Assembly (NCBI RefSeq): GCF_003957375.1
Contig: NZ_CP025473.1
Location: 769,501-833,500 of the forward strand
DNA from: Enterococcus mundtii
GTDB lineage: Bacteria > Bacillota > Bacilli > Lactobacillales > Enterococcaceae
Length of the DNA stretch: 64,000 nucleotides
Direction of reading: 5' to 3'
The notes under the pieces are model-generated. The model was not told the origin of the DNA. It was given only the letters and a program-made list of their open reading frames with translations, and made no database searches. Each line of letters opens with the position of its first letter. Within the stretch, counting starts at the first letter, position 1. Position numbers and translations under genes: made by a program. Of this stretch, positions 9,178 through 17,634 are shown one piece after another.

Positions 9178-9708
9178 GTGCCTATCTATAAAAAAATAAC
9201 TTTTTTTAGTTCGATTTCGTTAGTGGTTCTTCTAGCAATCATTTTGTGTGTCGTGCGGCTCCCTCGAGTATTTGGACTGACACCGCATATCATTGATGAT
9301 CAAGCGATGGCATCGTCTTATGCAGAAGGAAGTCTGATCTATGTACAAAAAAGAAAGACAGATACGATTTTAGTTGGAGATGTGATCACCTACTATGAAA
9401 ATTCAGGTAAACATATCGTGACAAGAAGAGTCGTTGCTATTGAAGATCAACACCAGTATTTTTACACGAAAGCTGATGGAAAAACGCAAATCGAAGTTGA
9501 AGCAGTACGAGATCGTAATATTATTGGCACGCCTGTATTCAAGATCCCGTACATAGGGTTATTGTTCTCACGGCATGCGTTCAATTGGATGAAAGGGGTA
9601 TTCTTAGGAATCGCTGTGTGCTTGTCCTCCATTACAGCTTGGCATACCTACCTTGAACTGAAACAACGTCGAGAGAAAGAAACTGATTTTTTTTCTGACA
9701 TGCAATAA
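9178..9708 (+). CDS. SipW-like signal peptidase I homologue lacking catalytic residues
   Basis: The 176-residue protein starts at GTG 9178, six bases after AAGGAGG. It has one N-terminal membrane span (about residues 10-28), a signal-peptidase core with EGSLIYV, VGDVITYY, YFYTKADG and FKIPYIG, and a second span near residues 135-155. These match the ER/SipW type of signal peptidase. The catalytic serine motif (usually SGSMEP) reads QAMASS, and the histidine of the usual VTHR motif is arginine (VTRR). Both dyad positions are therefore lost. It may be inactive or act as a chaperone-like pseudo-peptidase. No substrate genes (pilins, TasA-like) are adjacent. Confidence 0.7.
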   Translation: MPIYKKITFFSSISLVVLLAIILCVVRLPRVFGLTPHIIDDQAMASSYAEGSLIYVQKRKTDTILVGDVITYYENSGKHIVTRRVVAIEDQHQYFYTKADGKTQIEVEAVRDRNIIGTPVFKIPYIGLLFSRHAFNWMKGVFLGIAVCLSSITAWHTYLELKQRREKETDFFSDMQ

Positions 9709-9787
9709 TCATATTTTTATTTACCAGCTTCTCCCTCTTGTCGAAAGATAGGTTTCTTCGTATAATGTTTGGAAGAGGAGGGGAAGT

Positions 9788-10471
9788 ATGCGTAATGAAA
9801 TGATGCATCGTCCCGTTGTAAAAGAAGAGTTATTGGATTTTATGCGGACAAAACAAAAACAGTTAACTGGAGAATTGGGGAAAGTTGAAGAGGAAGCACA
9901 TGCGGCGGAAGTGCCGATCATCCCTCATGAGACGGTCGTCTTTTTGCAATTTTTATTGGGACAGATCAAACCAAAAGAAGTACTTGAAATTGGAGCTGCG
10001 ATTGGTTTTTCATCTAGTTTGATGGCACAAGTCATTGGAAAAGAAGGTCATGTGACGACGATCGATCGCTTTGATGTGATGATCAGAAAAGCGAAAGCAA
10101 CGTATGAGCGTTTAGAGATGACGGATCGAGTGACATTATTAGAAGGCCAAGCGGCTGATATTTTACCAACATTGACAGGTCCTTATGACTTTATATTTAT
10201 GGATAGTGCAAAATCAAAATATATCGAATTCTTGCCTGAATGCCTTCGTGTATTGAAAAAAGGCGGCGTCTTGATGGTTGATGATATTTTTCAAGGAGGG
10301 ACGATTCTTCTGTCAGATGAAGAGATCCCAAGAGGGAAACGAGCGATCCATCGTAAATTGAATGAATTTCTGCGCGTGGTCATGGAACATCCGGATTTGA
10401 CCTCTACGTTGTTACCTTTGGGTGATGGTGTGATTTTGATCACGAAAGAGGCAGAAACGATCAACTTATAA
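9788..10471 (+). CDS. O-methyltransferase family protein (TrmR/YrrM-like)
   Basis: This is a SAM-dependent methyltransferase of the COMT-like family 3 with 227 residues, starting at ATG 9788 after AGGAGGGG. The SAM-binding loop LEIGAAIGFSS lies near residue 60, the acidic end of strand 2 is TIDRFD, and FMDSAKSKY and LMVDDIFQGG carry the metal-binding Asp residues. The Bacillus homologue YrrM (TrmR) methylates 5-hydroxyuridine at tRNA position 34. That substrate is inferred from similarity only. Confidence 0.85.
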   Translation: MRNEMMHRPVVKEELLDFMRTKQKQLTGELGKVEEEAHAAEVPIIPHETVVFLQFLLGQIKPKEVLEIGAAIGFSSSLMAQVIGKEGHVTTIDRFDVMIRKAKATYERLEMTDRVTLLEGQAADILPTLTGPYDFIFMDSAKSKYIEFLPECLRVLKKGGVLMVDDIFQGGTILLSDEEIPRGKRAIHRKLNEFLRVVMEHPDLTSTLLPLGDGVILITKEAETINL

Positions 10472-10544
10472 TTGCCAGATTTTCTTAGTAAAGATGCAAA
10501 AGAATGCTAGCTAAGCGAGTAGCTAAGTCGATCTCATTGATAGC

Positions 10545-10591
10545 AAGGCAGAAGTTGAAAGTAGGGAATCCATCCAGTCAAGTTCTGCCTT
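10545..10591. repeat. Inverted repeat in the gap before tRNA-Arg
   Basis: AAGGCAGAAGTTGA (10545-10558) and TCAAGTTCTGCCTT (10578-10591) form a 14-base stem with one mismatch and a 19-base loop. There is no T run, so it is not a standard terminator. The rest of 10472-10749 holds no gene that I can support. Confidence 0.4.
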
Positions 10592-10749
10592 ACTATGTTG
10601 AACGAAACAGACTTTCATGTTCCATGTTAAAATGACAAGTCGATCGTAGAAAAAAATACAAGATGAAAATCGTGCCTGTATTTTGATAGTACATTCTGTA
10701 AGAAAAAAGTACGATAAAAATTTTTGTTTCATAAAATAACTATTTTGTA

Positions 10750-10778
10750 TTGACATAAGCTTTTAATTTATCTATAAT
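10750..10778 (+). promoter_or_regulatory. Consensus sigma-A promoter of tRNA-Arg
   Basis: TTGACA at 10750-10755 and TATAAT at 10773-10778 are separated by 17 bases, a perfect consensus match. The predicted start is about 14 bases before the tRNA. Confidence 0.85.
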
Positions 10779-10799
10779 TATTTTTGTTCCGCTAAAGTT

Positions 10800-10873
10800 G
10801 TCATAGTAGCTCAGCTGGATAGAGCATCCGCCTTCTAAGCGGACGGTCGGGGGTTCGAATCCCTCCTGTGACG
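10800..10873 (+). tRNA. tRNA-Arg (anticodon TCT)
   Basis: A complete cloverleaf can be drawn. The acceptor stem GTCATAG pairs with CTGTGAC (one G-U pair), the anticodon stem TCCGC/GCGGA encloses loop CTTCTAA with anticodon TCT, and the T arm has GGGGG TTCGAAT CCCTC. The discriminator base is G and CCA is not encoded. It reads AGA codons. It stands alone, with its own promoter and terminator. Confidence 0.95.
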
Positions 10874-10874
10874 T

Positions 10875-10913
10875 AAAAAGCCGTTAGAAACTTTTGTTTC
10901 TAGCGGCTTTTTT
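10875..10913 (+). terminator. Terminator of tRNA-Arg
   Basis: GCCGTTAGAAAC and GTTTCTAGCGGC form a 12-pair stem with a TTTT loop followed by TTTTTT, directly after the tRNA. Confidence 0.9.
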
Positions 10914-10987
10914 ATATTAGGATAAATAAGAGCTATTCGTCAATAAGTTTTGAAGGTACAGGTTTGATCGTATAAAAAATCGATGGT

Positions 10988-11278
10988 TCAAATTCCAAAA
11001 AATAAGATCAAATCATATAAGAGATGCGCAAGCATAAGGATCAATAAGTTTTGTGTTTTTAACCAGGCATAGAGAGAAGTGGCATGAGCCAAACCAATAA
11101 TAAAAATACATTGATGGAGATTTCCATCGTATACGGCATAATGGCTGAGACCAAAAACCAATAGAGAAATCGTACTAGCGCCCCAAATAGAAAATTTAGT
11201 ACGCATAAATGTAAAAAGTAAAAGAAAGACCAGAACGAAGATCGCAACAATATAAATTTCTTCTTCAACCAGACTCAA
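10988..11278 (-). pseudogene. CPBP-family membrane protease remnant
   Basis: The 96-codon minus-strand frame shows the C-terminal half of a CPBP (Abi) intramembrane protease: SLVEEE, then FGLSHY with the conserved histidine, and LAHLLYD at the end. The N-terminal membrane spans are missing, a stop lies shortly upstream, and no ATG or ribosome-binding site is present (TTG at 11278 is the first possible start). The arginine of the EExxxR motif is absent. I read it as a decayed gene fragment. Confidence 0.55.
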
Positions 11279-11489
11279 GCTAAGCTGTGATAAATGTAGG
11301 ATTATTCTATCAACAATTTAGTATCACCTGTTTTTTTTCTGGGAGTTTTTCATTTTGATCAATGTAGGTAAATCGAACATCTATGGTAAAATAGAGCATC
11401 AACATCAACTGGACGATCAAAAAGGACCGATGTTCATTCGGTCGAAAATCGAAAGGGCTTATTTCAGGAGAGGATAAAGGGAAACGTTT

Positions 11490-11840
11490 ATGTTAATCAC
11501 AAAAAAATGGATGGATCGTTTAACAGGTCCGTATAGATCAGCAGGAATGTTTCGCTGTTTTGCGGAATCTCAGAGTTTGGACAGTATCAGTAGTAAAGTG
11601 ATTTTATTGATCGATGAGACCAAAGTGACGATTTTATTTTTAAACTTTTTTCAAACAAAGGTTATTGATCATCTCACGTATGAACGCACAGCGATCGAAG
11701 AGGAACAAGTTGCATTAGGTGGCGGTTTATCAGTTATCTGGCGTTTTTCCGCGGGCAATAAGCATTGGCGGTTTCGAATCATCAAAAAAATCATTCCTTT
11801 AGGGGATGAACAAAGAGAATTTTTGATGCAACTCGAGTAA
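11490..11840 (+). CDS. Hypothetical protein, 116 residues
   Basis: I do not recognise this protein. It starts at ATG 11490 after AAAGGG. It is soluble, with no signal peptide, and shows alternating hydrophobic strands (VILLIDETKVTILFL) and a basic end (HWRFRIIKKIIPL), suggesting a small beta-rich fold. It sits alone between the CPBP remnant and a convergent TetR gene and shares the terminator at 11855-11908 with it. Confidence 0.65.
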   Translation: MLITKKWMDRLTGPYRSAGMFRCFAESQSLDSISSKVILLIDETKVTILFLNFFQTKVIDHLTYERTAIEEEQVALGGGLSVIWRFSAGNKHWRFRIIKKIIPLGDEQREFLMQLE

Positions 11841-11854
11841 AGACATAATTCACG

Positions 11855-11908
11855 AAAAAGAAGAACGGTTATACAACTAGGATATCATTGCTAGTGTTCT
11901 TCTTTTTT
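11855..11908. terminator. Bidirectional terminator between convergent genes
   Basis: AAAAAGAAGAAC and GTTCTTCTTTTTT pair as the outer stem, with an inner ACTAG/CTAGT stem. It lies between the stops of the hypothetical gene (plus strand) and the TetR gene (minus strand) and has a T run in both directions. Confidence 0.75.
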
Positions 11909-11910
11909 GA

Positions 11911-12447
11911 TTAAAACCGTGTGATGATGTCATCTAAAATAGCAATCAATTCTTCTTTCTCCACGTTTAGATTCCCATTGATCCACTCAGTTAAAACACT
12001 AGTAGTGCCGGAAATAGAAAAAAGAACCTCTACTTTATTTTTGATATCTTTCCTATCTAATTGTTCTTCGTCTATGACTCTTTTTATCAGGATCTGTGTA
12101 AGTTGGACAGAGAGTTCATCATCCATGAAATCATTGAAGAAAAAGTGAAAAACAGCTTTGTTCTCATCTACATGATTGACTAAAGCATGGACGAATCGGC
12201 GAAAGTCATATTGCTCTTTGTTGGGGTAAGTTTGATCGAAGATATCTATCAGTGTACAAATCGATTCTTCAATGATTTTTGAACGCAAATCATAGATATC
12301 CTCATAATGAGTATAAAACGTCCCTCTCCCGATATCTGCTTGTTGTGAAAGCTCCGCAATCGTGATTTTATTGATGGGTTTTTCTTTCGTTAAATCTAAA
12401 AAGGCTTGTTTGATTGCGTGCTTCGTTCTTTTGCTTCGACGATCCAT
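11911..12447 (-). CDS. TetR/AcrR family transcriptional regulator
   Basis: The 178-residue protein has an N-terminal TetR DNA-binding domain: a helix-turn-helix at about residues 25-50 with ITIAELSQQADIGRGTFYTHY, then a helical ligand-binding domain. I chose the ATG at 12447 because AAAGGAG precedes it. The longer in-frame start at 12510 has no such site. It is divergent from the GNAT gene at 12594 with a 146-base gap, a layout in which TetR repressors often control themselves and the neighbour. The ligand is unknown. Confidence 0.85.
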   Translation of the reverse strand: MDRRSKRTKHAIKQAFLDLTKEKPINKITIAELSQQADIGRGTFYTHYEDIYDLRSKIIEESICTLIDIFDQTYPNKEQYDFRRFVHALVNHVDENKAVFHFFFNDFMDDELSVQLTQILIKRVIDEEQLDRKDIKNKVEVLFSISGTTSVLTEWINGNLNVEKEELIAILDDIITRF

Positions 12448-12593
12448 TTGTTTCTCCTTTTTTTGACAGTATCTTCCTAAGTGTTCATTATTGGACAGAT
12501 GTTGAATCATTGCCTATAGGAAGTCACTTTTTAAGTAATTATAATAAAGTTACGTAAAGAAAGAAAGTTTTGTTTCAAAAGGAGTAGATGAAT

Positions 12594-13199
12594 ATGGAAA
12601 AATTAACGATTCGTTCAATTGATAGAAAAGACTTAAACAAAGCAAGTGAATTTGCAGCGCAAGGAATGAATTACTCCAGCTATACAGAAAATCCTATCGT
12701 ACTTTATCTCTATCGCCAGTATGCATTGTCATCATTGTTGATAAAATCAACAGTCACATTAGGTGCATATCTAGACGGTCAATTTGTCGGCTTTCTTTTT
12801 GCTCGCTTTGATGGGGAACCAAAAGTATCTGTTTCATGGGGAAGACGCTTGTTTGTTACTGTAGCAGAAAAACTGATTGGCTTGACCGGATATCAAGGTG
12901 CGATAGGAGCTTATGATCGAGCAAATCAAGAAATGTACCAGGAGTTTGCAACGAATCGCCCAGAAGGCGAAGTGACTTATTTTGCCGTCGATCCAGCTTT
13001 GAAAGGTAAAAGGATCGGCTCTCGCCTGTTAGAAGAAATCAAGAAAAGCTATAAAAATAAACGAGTGTATCTCTATACAGATTCTAATTGTAACTATCAA
13101 TTTTATTTGAAAAAAGGATTCGATATTTTTGAACGCCGACCAGTTGATTTTGGGGGAGAAGATTCGCTGACTTGTTTTTTACTAAGTGCAATCCTCTGA
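12594..13199 (+). CDS. GNAT family N-acetyltransferase
   Basis: This is a 201-residue protein of the Gcn5-related acetyltransferase fold. The acetyl-CoA-binding loop is KGKRIGSRLLEE, preceded by the strand VTYFAVDP and followed by VYLYTDS and the YQFYLKKGF motif typical of family ends. ATG 12594 is nine bases after AAAAGGAG. The ATG at 12588 would be too close. The substrate is unknown. It is divergent from a TetR regulator that may control it. Confidence 0.85.
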   Translation: MEKLTIRSIDRKDLNKASEFAAQGMNYSSYTENPIVLYLYRQYALSSLLIKSTVTLGAYLDGQFVGFLFARFDGEPKVSVSWGRRLFVTVAEKLIGLTGYQGAIGAYDRANQEMYQEFATNRPEGEVTYFAVDPALKGKRIGSRLLEEIKKSYKNKRVYLYTDSNCNYQFYLKKGFDIFERRPVDFGGEDSLTCFLLSAIL

Positions 13200-13234
13200 T
13201 TGAATAAATGACGCTAGCGGCTATGCTATTCTTA

Positions 13235-13268
13235 ACGTTGACTCATTGGTGAGTCGGCGTTTATTTTT
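13235..13268 (+). terminator. Terminator after the GNAT gene
   Basis: ACGTTGACTCA and TGAGTCGGCGT form an 11-pair stem with two G-U pairs and a four-base loop, followed by TTATTTTT. Confidence 0.8.
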
Positions 13269-13418
13269 CTTTTAGCAACTATGAGTTATAAGTAGAAGTT
13301 GAAGAAAAAAAACAAAAGTTCCTTTATAATCAAAATGGAGATTTTTTTAGTTGATGTAGTCACGGTGTTCTAACTAGAAAAATGCACTCTATTACTGATT
13401 TAGAAAGGAAGAAAACAG

Positions 13419-13778
13419 ATGACATTATTATCTCAAATTTTAGTTACACTTGTTGCCTTGGAATTTCTTTATATCATGTATATTGAAACCTTTGCGACGG
13501 AATCTGCAACAACTAGTCGAGTATTCAACATGCCGAAGGAAGAATTAAGACGGCAGTCCGTACAGACTTTGTTTAAGAATCAGGGGATCTATAATGGGTT
13601 ACTTGGTGTGGCATTGGTGTACGGCGCTTATTTTTCAAATGCACCAAAAGAAATCACGGGGCTATTATTGATCTATATTTTGCTGGTGGCGGCTTATGGT
13701 AGCTTTACTAGTGATCGCTTGATCATCGTCAAACAAGGTGGGTTAGCAGCAATTGCACTCATTACGTTATTCTTTTAG
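13419..13778 (+). CDS. DUF1304 family membrane protein
   Basis: This is a 119-residue small integral membrane protein with four hydrophobic spans. The DUF1304 signature is visible: an N-terminal span with the acidic pair in MYIETF, then LFKNQGIYNGLLG near residue 48. The family function is unknown. AAAGGAAG precedes the ATG. It lies upstream of the SulP gene on the same strand. Confidence 0.85.
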   Translation: MTLLSQILVTLVALEFLYIMYIETFATESATTSRVFNMPKEELRRQSVQTLFKNQGIYNGLLGVALVYGAYFSNAPKEITGLLLIYILLVAAYGSFTSDRLIIVKQGGLAAIALITLFF

Positions 13779-13898
13779 GATATAAAAGAAAAATAGCTGA
13801 AAAAATTATGAAAGTTTGTGAGAAAACTTACTTTAGTCAACAAAATATGCTATCCTATAACGTGCATTTTATCAATTTTTTATGAAAATGGGGTAGTA

Positions 13899-15536
13899 GT
13901 GTTGTTAAAGAATTATATTGGTTTATTGAAAAAAGAATTTTCTGGTTATAATCTTTCAGTATTACAAAAAGACTTATTGGCAGGTATTACAGTCGCGGCG
14001 GTTGCTTTACCACTCGCTTTAGCTTTCGGTGTTTCAAGTGGTGCAGACGCAGCTGCTGGTCTGATCACTGCTGTAATTGCTGGTCTAGTCATTGGTGGTT
14101 TATCTGGTGGGTTCTATCAGATTTCTGGTCCTACTGGTGCGATGGCAGCAATCTTGATGTCGATTGCCGCAAAACAAGGGATGCAAGGTGTCTTATTGGC
14201 TACTTTTTTGGCTGGAGTTCTTTTATTTGCTGCGGGTGTCTTACGATTAGGAACGCTGACTTCATTTATCCCTGCACCTGTCATCACAGGGTTTACCTCT
14301 GGTATTGCGATCATTATTGCTTTAGGTCAGATCGATAATTTATTCGGTGTTCATTCAGAAGGGGCCAATGTGATGGAAAAATTGGCTAGTTATCAAAATT
14401 TAGGCTTTGAAATTTCTTTGCCAACGATTTTAATGGGAAGTTTGGTCATTATTGGGATGTTGGTCTATCCTAAAAAATGGGGGCAAAAGATACCAAGCTC
14501 ATTATTGGCAATCGTCCTCACAACTGCGTTGATGATGATCGTTGATTGGCCAATTGCGACCGTAGGGGAAATTCCCCAAACGTTGATCAGTAGTAACCGT
14601 TTGGTACTTGGTGATTTTAGTTTGTCAGCGATCCAAACAGTGATCGTACCAGCAATCAGCATTGCACTGTTAGGTATGATCGAAAGTTTGTTGTGTGGTG
14701 CTTCGGCAGGCCGAATGGCGAATCGTCAGTTAGATAGTAATCAGGAGTTGGTCGCACAAGGAATTGGTAATCTACTGTTACCATTTTTTGGTGGGATTCC
14801 AGCTACAGCAGCGATTGCTCGAACGAGTGTCGCAATCAAATCCGGTGCTCAAACCAGAGTAGCTGGAATGATCCATGCAATCGTATTGTTTCTATCCATG
14901 CTTATTTTTGCACCAATCATGTCGAACATTCCGATGCCAGCATTAGCAGGTGTATTGATCGTCACTGCTTGGCGTATGAATGAATGGGAAACGATCAGAG
15001 AACTATTTGCTAAAAGATACTGGTCAGCGCTTCTTCTGTTTTTCTTGACGATGGGGTGTACAGTGATTTTTGATCTAAGTATTGCAATCGTTATAGGAAT
15101 TATTAGTGGGTGTGTCTTTTTTATTGTTAAGAGTGCAGCCATCACGATCTCAGTGGAGGAAATCGATTGGCAGCGAATGAGCTTACCGGAAACGAAAAAG
15201 TTGGATAATTGGGCAGTTGTTTATATCAGTGGTCCTTTATTCTTCATGTCCGCTGAACGATTGAAAGCGACATTAACAGAATTAGCAGATAAAGAAGGAA
15301 TCATTTTTTCAATGCGCGGGGTGCCAAGTATTGATTTGACGGCGCAAAGTTTATTTGAAGAATTTCAAGAAAAAGCTGCTATAAAAGAACAAACGATTAT
15401 TTACACCTCGTTACAACCAGAAGTGGAAAAGCAATTGCAACATCTTTGGGAAAAACAAAAGACAGAACAACATCTTACGGTGGCTCATGCGCTGACCTCT
15501 TTACACAAACAATATATGTTAGACAGTGAAATATAG
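13899..15536 (+). CDS. SulP family inorganic anion transporter
   Basis: This is a membrane transporter of the SLC26/SulP family (sulfate, bicarbonate or other anions). It has about 545 residues, with 10-12 hydrophobic spans and a C-terminal STAS domain (about the last 110 residues, containing SMRGVPSIDLTAQSLFEE). The family motif GGIPATAAIARTSVAIKSGA is present near residue 310. The reading frame is open from 13818, but the segment before 13899 looks like promoter and leader. I take GTG 13899 or TTG 13902 as start, with a G-rich ribosome-binding site just upstream. The transported ion cannot be read from sequence. Confidence 0.88.
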   Translation: MLLKNYIGLLKKEFSGYNLSVLQKDLLAGITVAAVALPLALAFGVSSGADAAAGLITAVIAGLVIGGLSGGFYQISGPTGAMAAILMSIAAKQGMQGVLLATFLAGVLLFAAGVLRLGTLTSFIPAPVITGFTSGIAIIIALGQIDNLFGVHSEGANVMEKLASYQNLGFEISLPTILMGSLVIIGMLVYPKKWGQKIPSSLLAIVLTTALMMIVDWPIATVGEIPQTLISSNRLVLGDFSLSAIQTVIVPAISIALLGMIESLLCGASAGRMANRQLDSNQELVAQGIGNLLLPFFGGIPATAAIARTSVAIKSGAQTRVAGMIHAIVLFLSMLIFAPIMSNIPMPALAGVLIVTAWRMNEWETIRELFAKRYWSALLLFFLTMGCTVIFDLSIAIVIGIISGCVFFIVKSAAITISVEEIDWQRMSLPETKKLDNWAVVYISGPLFFMSAERLKATLTELADKEGIIFSMRGVPSIDLTAQSLFEEFQEKAAIKEQTIIYTSLQPEVEKQLQHLWEKQKTEQHLTVAHALTSLHKQYMLDSEI

Positions 15537-15619
15537 TCAGTGGGTTCGCTAAAAAAATTTGTGGCTGCCGCCTATTCTAAGGTAAAATAAGTGTATAGAC
15601 GTTCGGGAGGTAGGAATGG

Positions 15620-15994
15620 ATGAACATCAAACAAGTGAGTGAAGAAAAAGGAATCTCTGCGGATACGTTACGCTACTATGAACGGATCGGTTTGATCCCA
15701 CCGGTGAACCGAACAAACGGAGGTATCCGAGACTATACTGAAGAAGATTTACGTTGGGTCGATTTTACCTTATGTATGCGTAGTGCGGGTTTATCGATTG
15801 AATCTTTGACTGAATATATTCGTTTATATAGCGCTGGGGATGAAACAATCCTTGCTCGTAGGGATCTTCTTATGGAAGAAAGTGAACAATTGGCAAAAAA
15901 AATTGCAGAGATGCAAGCTTGTCAGGAACGTCTCCAAAAGAAAATCGCGCGTTATAACCAAGATTTGGTCAAAGGAGATCCAATCTTAGCTTGA
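15620..15994 (+). CDS. MerR family transcriptional regulator
   Basis: The 124-residue protein has an N-terminal MerR winged helix (DTLRYYERIGLIPPV near residue 14) and a dimerisation coiled coil in the second half. The single cysteine after the wing and the absence of a metal-binding loop favour the AdhR/stress-type subgroup over metal sensors. GGGAGGT precedes ATG 15620. It lies alone after the SulP gene, and its target is unknown. Confidence 0.88.
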   Translation: MNIKQVSEEKGISADTLRYYERIGLIPPVNRTNGGIRDYTEEDLRWVDFTLCMRSAGLSIESLTEYIRLYSAGDETILARRDLLMEESEQLAKKIAEMQACQERLQKKIARYNQDLVKGDPILA

Positions 15995-16010
15995 TTTAGT
16001 CGCTAAAACC

Positions 16011-16062
16011 AAGAACCAACCAATCAATCAATCATGATTTGTGAGACTGGTTGGTTCTTTTG
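16011..16062. terminator. Bidirectional terminator between merR-like and UDG genes
   Basis: AAGAACCAACCA pairs with TGGTTGGTTCTT, followed by TTTTG on the plus strand. It is placed between two convergent stops and probably serves both. Confidence 0.75.
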
Positions 16063-16068
16063 TTGCCT

Positions 16069-16713
16069 TTACTTTTTTTCAGCAAGTATTTTTCCAAGTT
16101 TTTGCCAATCTTCTAAAATCATTTCTGTCAGTGTTCGATTATAAAAAATGGCCGCCGGGTGGAAGAGTGGAAGAATACGATACTGTTTAGTAGAAAATTG
16201 ATAAGCATCATGCTGTGGATTCAACTCTAAGACTGGTCCGGTATACAGTTTTCCATGATTTTTTGAAATCGTGTAGCCGTTACCTAATAAACGTTGTAGC
16301 CCAATATTGCCTAGCGTGGCAATCAAAAAGGGCTGTACATGTTGTAGTTCGTAATCTAAGATTGGTGCATGAGCAAAAATTTCCGTTTTACTGGGCGTTC
16401 GATTCGGATAAATGGTCTCTGATTTTTTTGTCCGTCCATTAATGCGTTGGACGATTCGATAAGGACGGCTTCTGACAGCGCTAGTAATATACACTTCATC
16501 TCGAGATAAACCTACTGATTTTAGTGCGTTCATCAACTCTTTGCCAGCTTGGCCGCTAAATGGAATGTGATTCTCAATCTCTGTTTTACCAGGGGCTTCG
16601 CCAACTAACATCAATTTGGGTCGGATAGGACCTTGCCCAGCGACAAATCCTTCCACACGGTGTCCTTGAATACGCCGAGTTGCTTCGTCCATCAAATGTT
16701 TTGGGTAATCCAT
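16069..16713 (-). CDS. Uracil-DNA glycosylase superfamily protein without Fe-S cysteines
   Basis: The 214-residue protein has the family-4/5-like motifs GEAPGKTE near residue 38 and FHPAA near residue 185, which carries the catalytic-loop histidine. It is expected to remove uracil from DNA. Unlike classical family 4 enzymes it contains no cysteine at all, so no iron-sulfur cluster can form. AGGAGTT precedes the ATG. The exact substrate is unproven. Confidence 0.8.
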   Translation of the reverse strand: MDYPKHLMDEATRRIQGHRVEGFVAGQGPIRPKLMLVGEAPGKTEIENHIPFSGQAGKELMNALKSVGLSRDEVYITSAVRSRPYRIVQRINGRTKKSETIYPNRTPSKTEIFAHAPILDYELQHVQPFLIATLGNIGLQRLLGNGYTISKNHGKLYTGPVLELNPQHDAYQFSTKQYRILPLFHPAAIFYNRTLTEMILEDWQKLGKILAEKK

Positions 16714-16789
16714 AATATCAACTCCTATTCTTGTCCATTATAGAAAGAAATCGTTCAATTGACGAATGATTGGCAAAATAAAAAAGTTG

Positions 16790-16818
16790 TTGACTATTAT
16801 AGTATGATTTGTTATTCT
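16790..16818 (+). promoter_or_regulatory. Promoter of the rplU-prp-rpmA operon
   Basis: TTGACT (16790-16795) and TATTCT (16813-16818) are separated by 17 bases. They lie directly upstream of the L21 leader. Confidence 0.7.
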
Positions 16819-16824
16819 AGTAAT

Positions 16825-16930
16825 GTTGTAATTGTGGTCTCCACAGCTACAACCGCACAGAATGAGTTTGATGAAGTACAGGACACCCTGTCACTCTGGA
16901 TGGCGAGTCTAAGTATGAAAATAAGGAGGT
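16825..16930 (+). promoter_or_regulatory. Ribosomal protein L21 leader
   Basis: The untranslated leader has the features of the Firmicute L21 leader RNA: a first hairpin region (GTGGTCTCCAC), an ACAGGACACCCTGT stem, and CTCTGGATGGCGAG shortly before AAGGAGG of rplU. Such leaders are thought to let L21 control its own operon. Confidence 0.75.
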
Positions 16931-16940
16931 GCTTTAAAGC

Positions 16941-17249
16941 ATGTACGCAATTATTAAAACAGGTGGTAAACAAGTAAAAGTTGAAGTTGGACAAACAATC
17001 TACATCGAAAAACTTGACGTTGAAGCAGGCGAAAAGGTTGTATTTGACGAAGTTATTTTAGTAGGTGGCGAAACTACGAAAGTAGGCGCTCCAACCGTTT
17101 CTGGTGCAACAGTTGAAGGTACAGTTGAAAAACACGGCAAACAAAAGAAAGTCGTTACTTTCAAATACAAACCTAAAAAACACTCACACCGTAAACAAGG
17201 TCACCGTCAACCATACACAAAAGTGGTTATCGACGCGATCAACGCTTAA
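16941..17249 (+). CDS. rplU: Ribosomal protein L21
   Basis: This 102-residue 50S subunit protein binds 23S rRNA. It begins [11 protein letters not shown] and ends in a basic tail with [15 protein letters not shown], both diagnostic of L21. AAGGAGG lies ten bases before the ATG. It is the first gene of the conserved rplU-prp-rpmA operon and is preceded by an L21 leader. Confidence 0.98.
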   Translation: MYAIIKTGGKQVKVEVGQTIYIEKLDVEAGEKVVFDEVILVGGETTKVGAPTVSGATVEGTVEKHGKQKKVVTFKYKPKKHSHRKQGHRQPYTKVVIDAINA

Positions 17250-17277
17250 TCTGCGTTTGAGAAAGAAGGCCTAAACA

Positions 17278-17622
17278 ATGATCAAAGGGACATTTAAACG
17301 AAATGACGCTGGTCAAATCGTTTCATTTACTTTGACTGGGCATGCTGATGCCGGTCCTTACGGAAGTGATATCGTTTGTGCAGGTGTTTCTGCCTTAGCG
17401 ATCAGCACTGTCAATGGGATTTCATCATTAGCTGGTTTTGAACCGATTGTTGACATGAATGAAGAAGAAGGCGGCTATTTGTACGTTGAAGTAATTTCAC
17501 GATTGACACAAGAGCAAAACAATATTGCAGAAATCTTATTGGAGAATCTCCTATTAGGTTTACAATCGATCGAAGCTGAAAACCCAGAATATATCCAAAC
17601 AAAAACAATTAATGATAAATAG
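17278..17622 (+). CDS. prp: Ribosomal-processing cysteine protease Prp
   Basis: The 114-residue protein (YsxB family) removes the N-terminal extension of ribosomal protein L27. The catalytic His22 lies in TGHADAG and Cys34 in DIVCAGVSA. It sits between rplU and rpmA as in other Firmicutes. Its substrate, an extended L27, is encoded 13 bases downstream and has the expected cleavage motif. Confidence 0.95.
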   Translation: MIKGTFKRNDAGQIVSFTLTGHADAGPYGSDIVCAGVSALAISTVNGISSLAGFEPIVDMNEEEGGYLYVEVISRLTQEQNNIAEILLENLLLGLQSIEAENPEYIQTKTINDK

Positions 17623-17634
17623 GAGGTGCAGACC

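Noticed and set aside
10523-10756. 77-codon minus-strand frame before the tRNA
   Set aside because: It covers the inverted repeat and overlaps the tRNA promoter. Codon use looks random.
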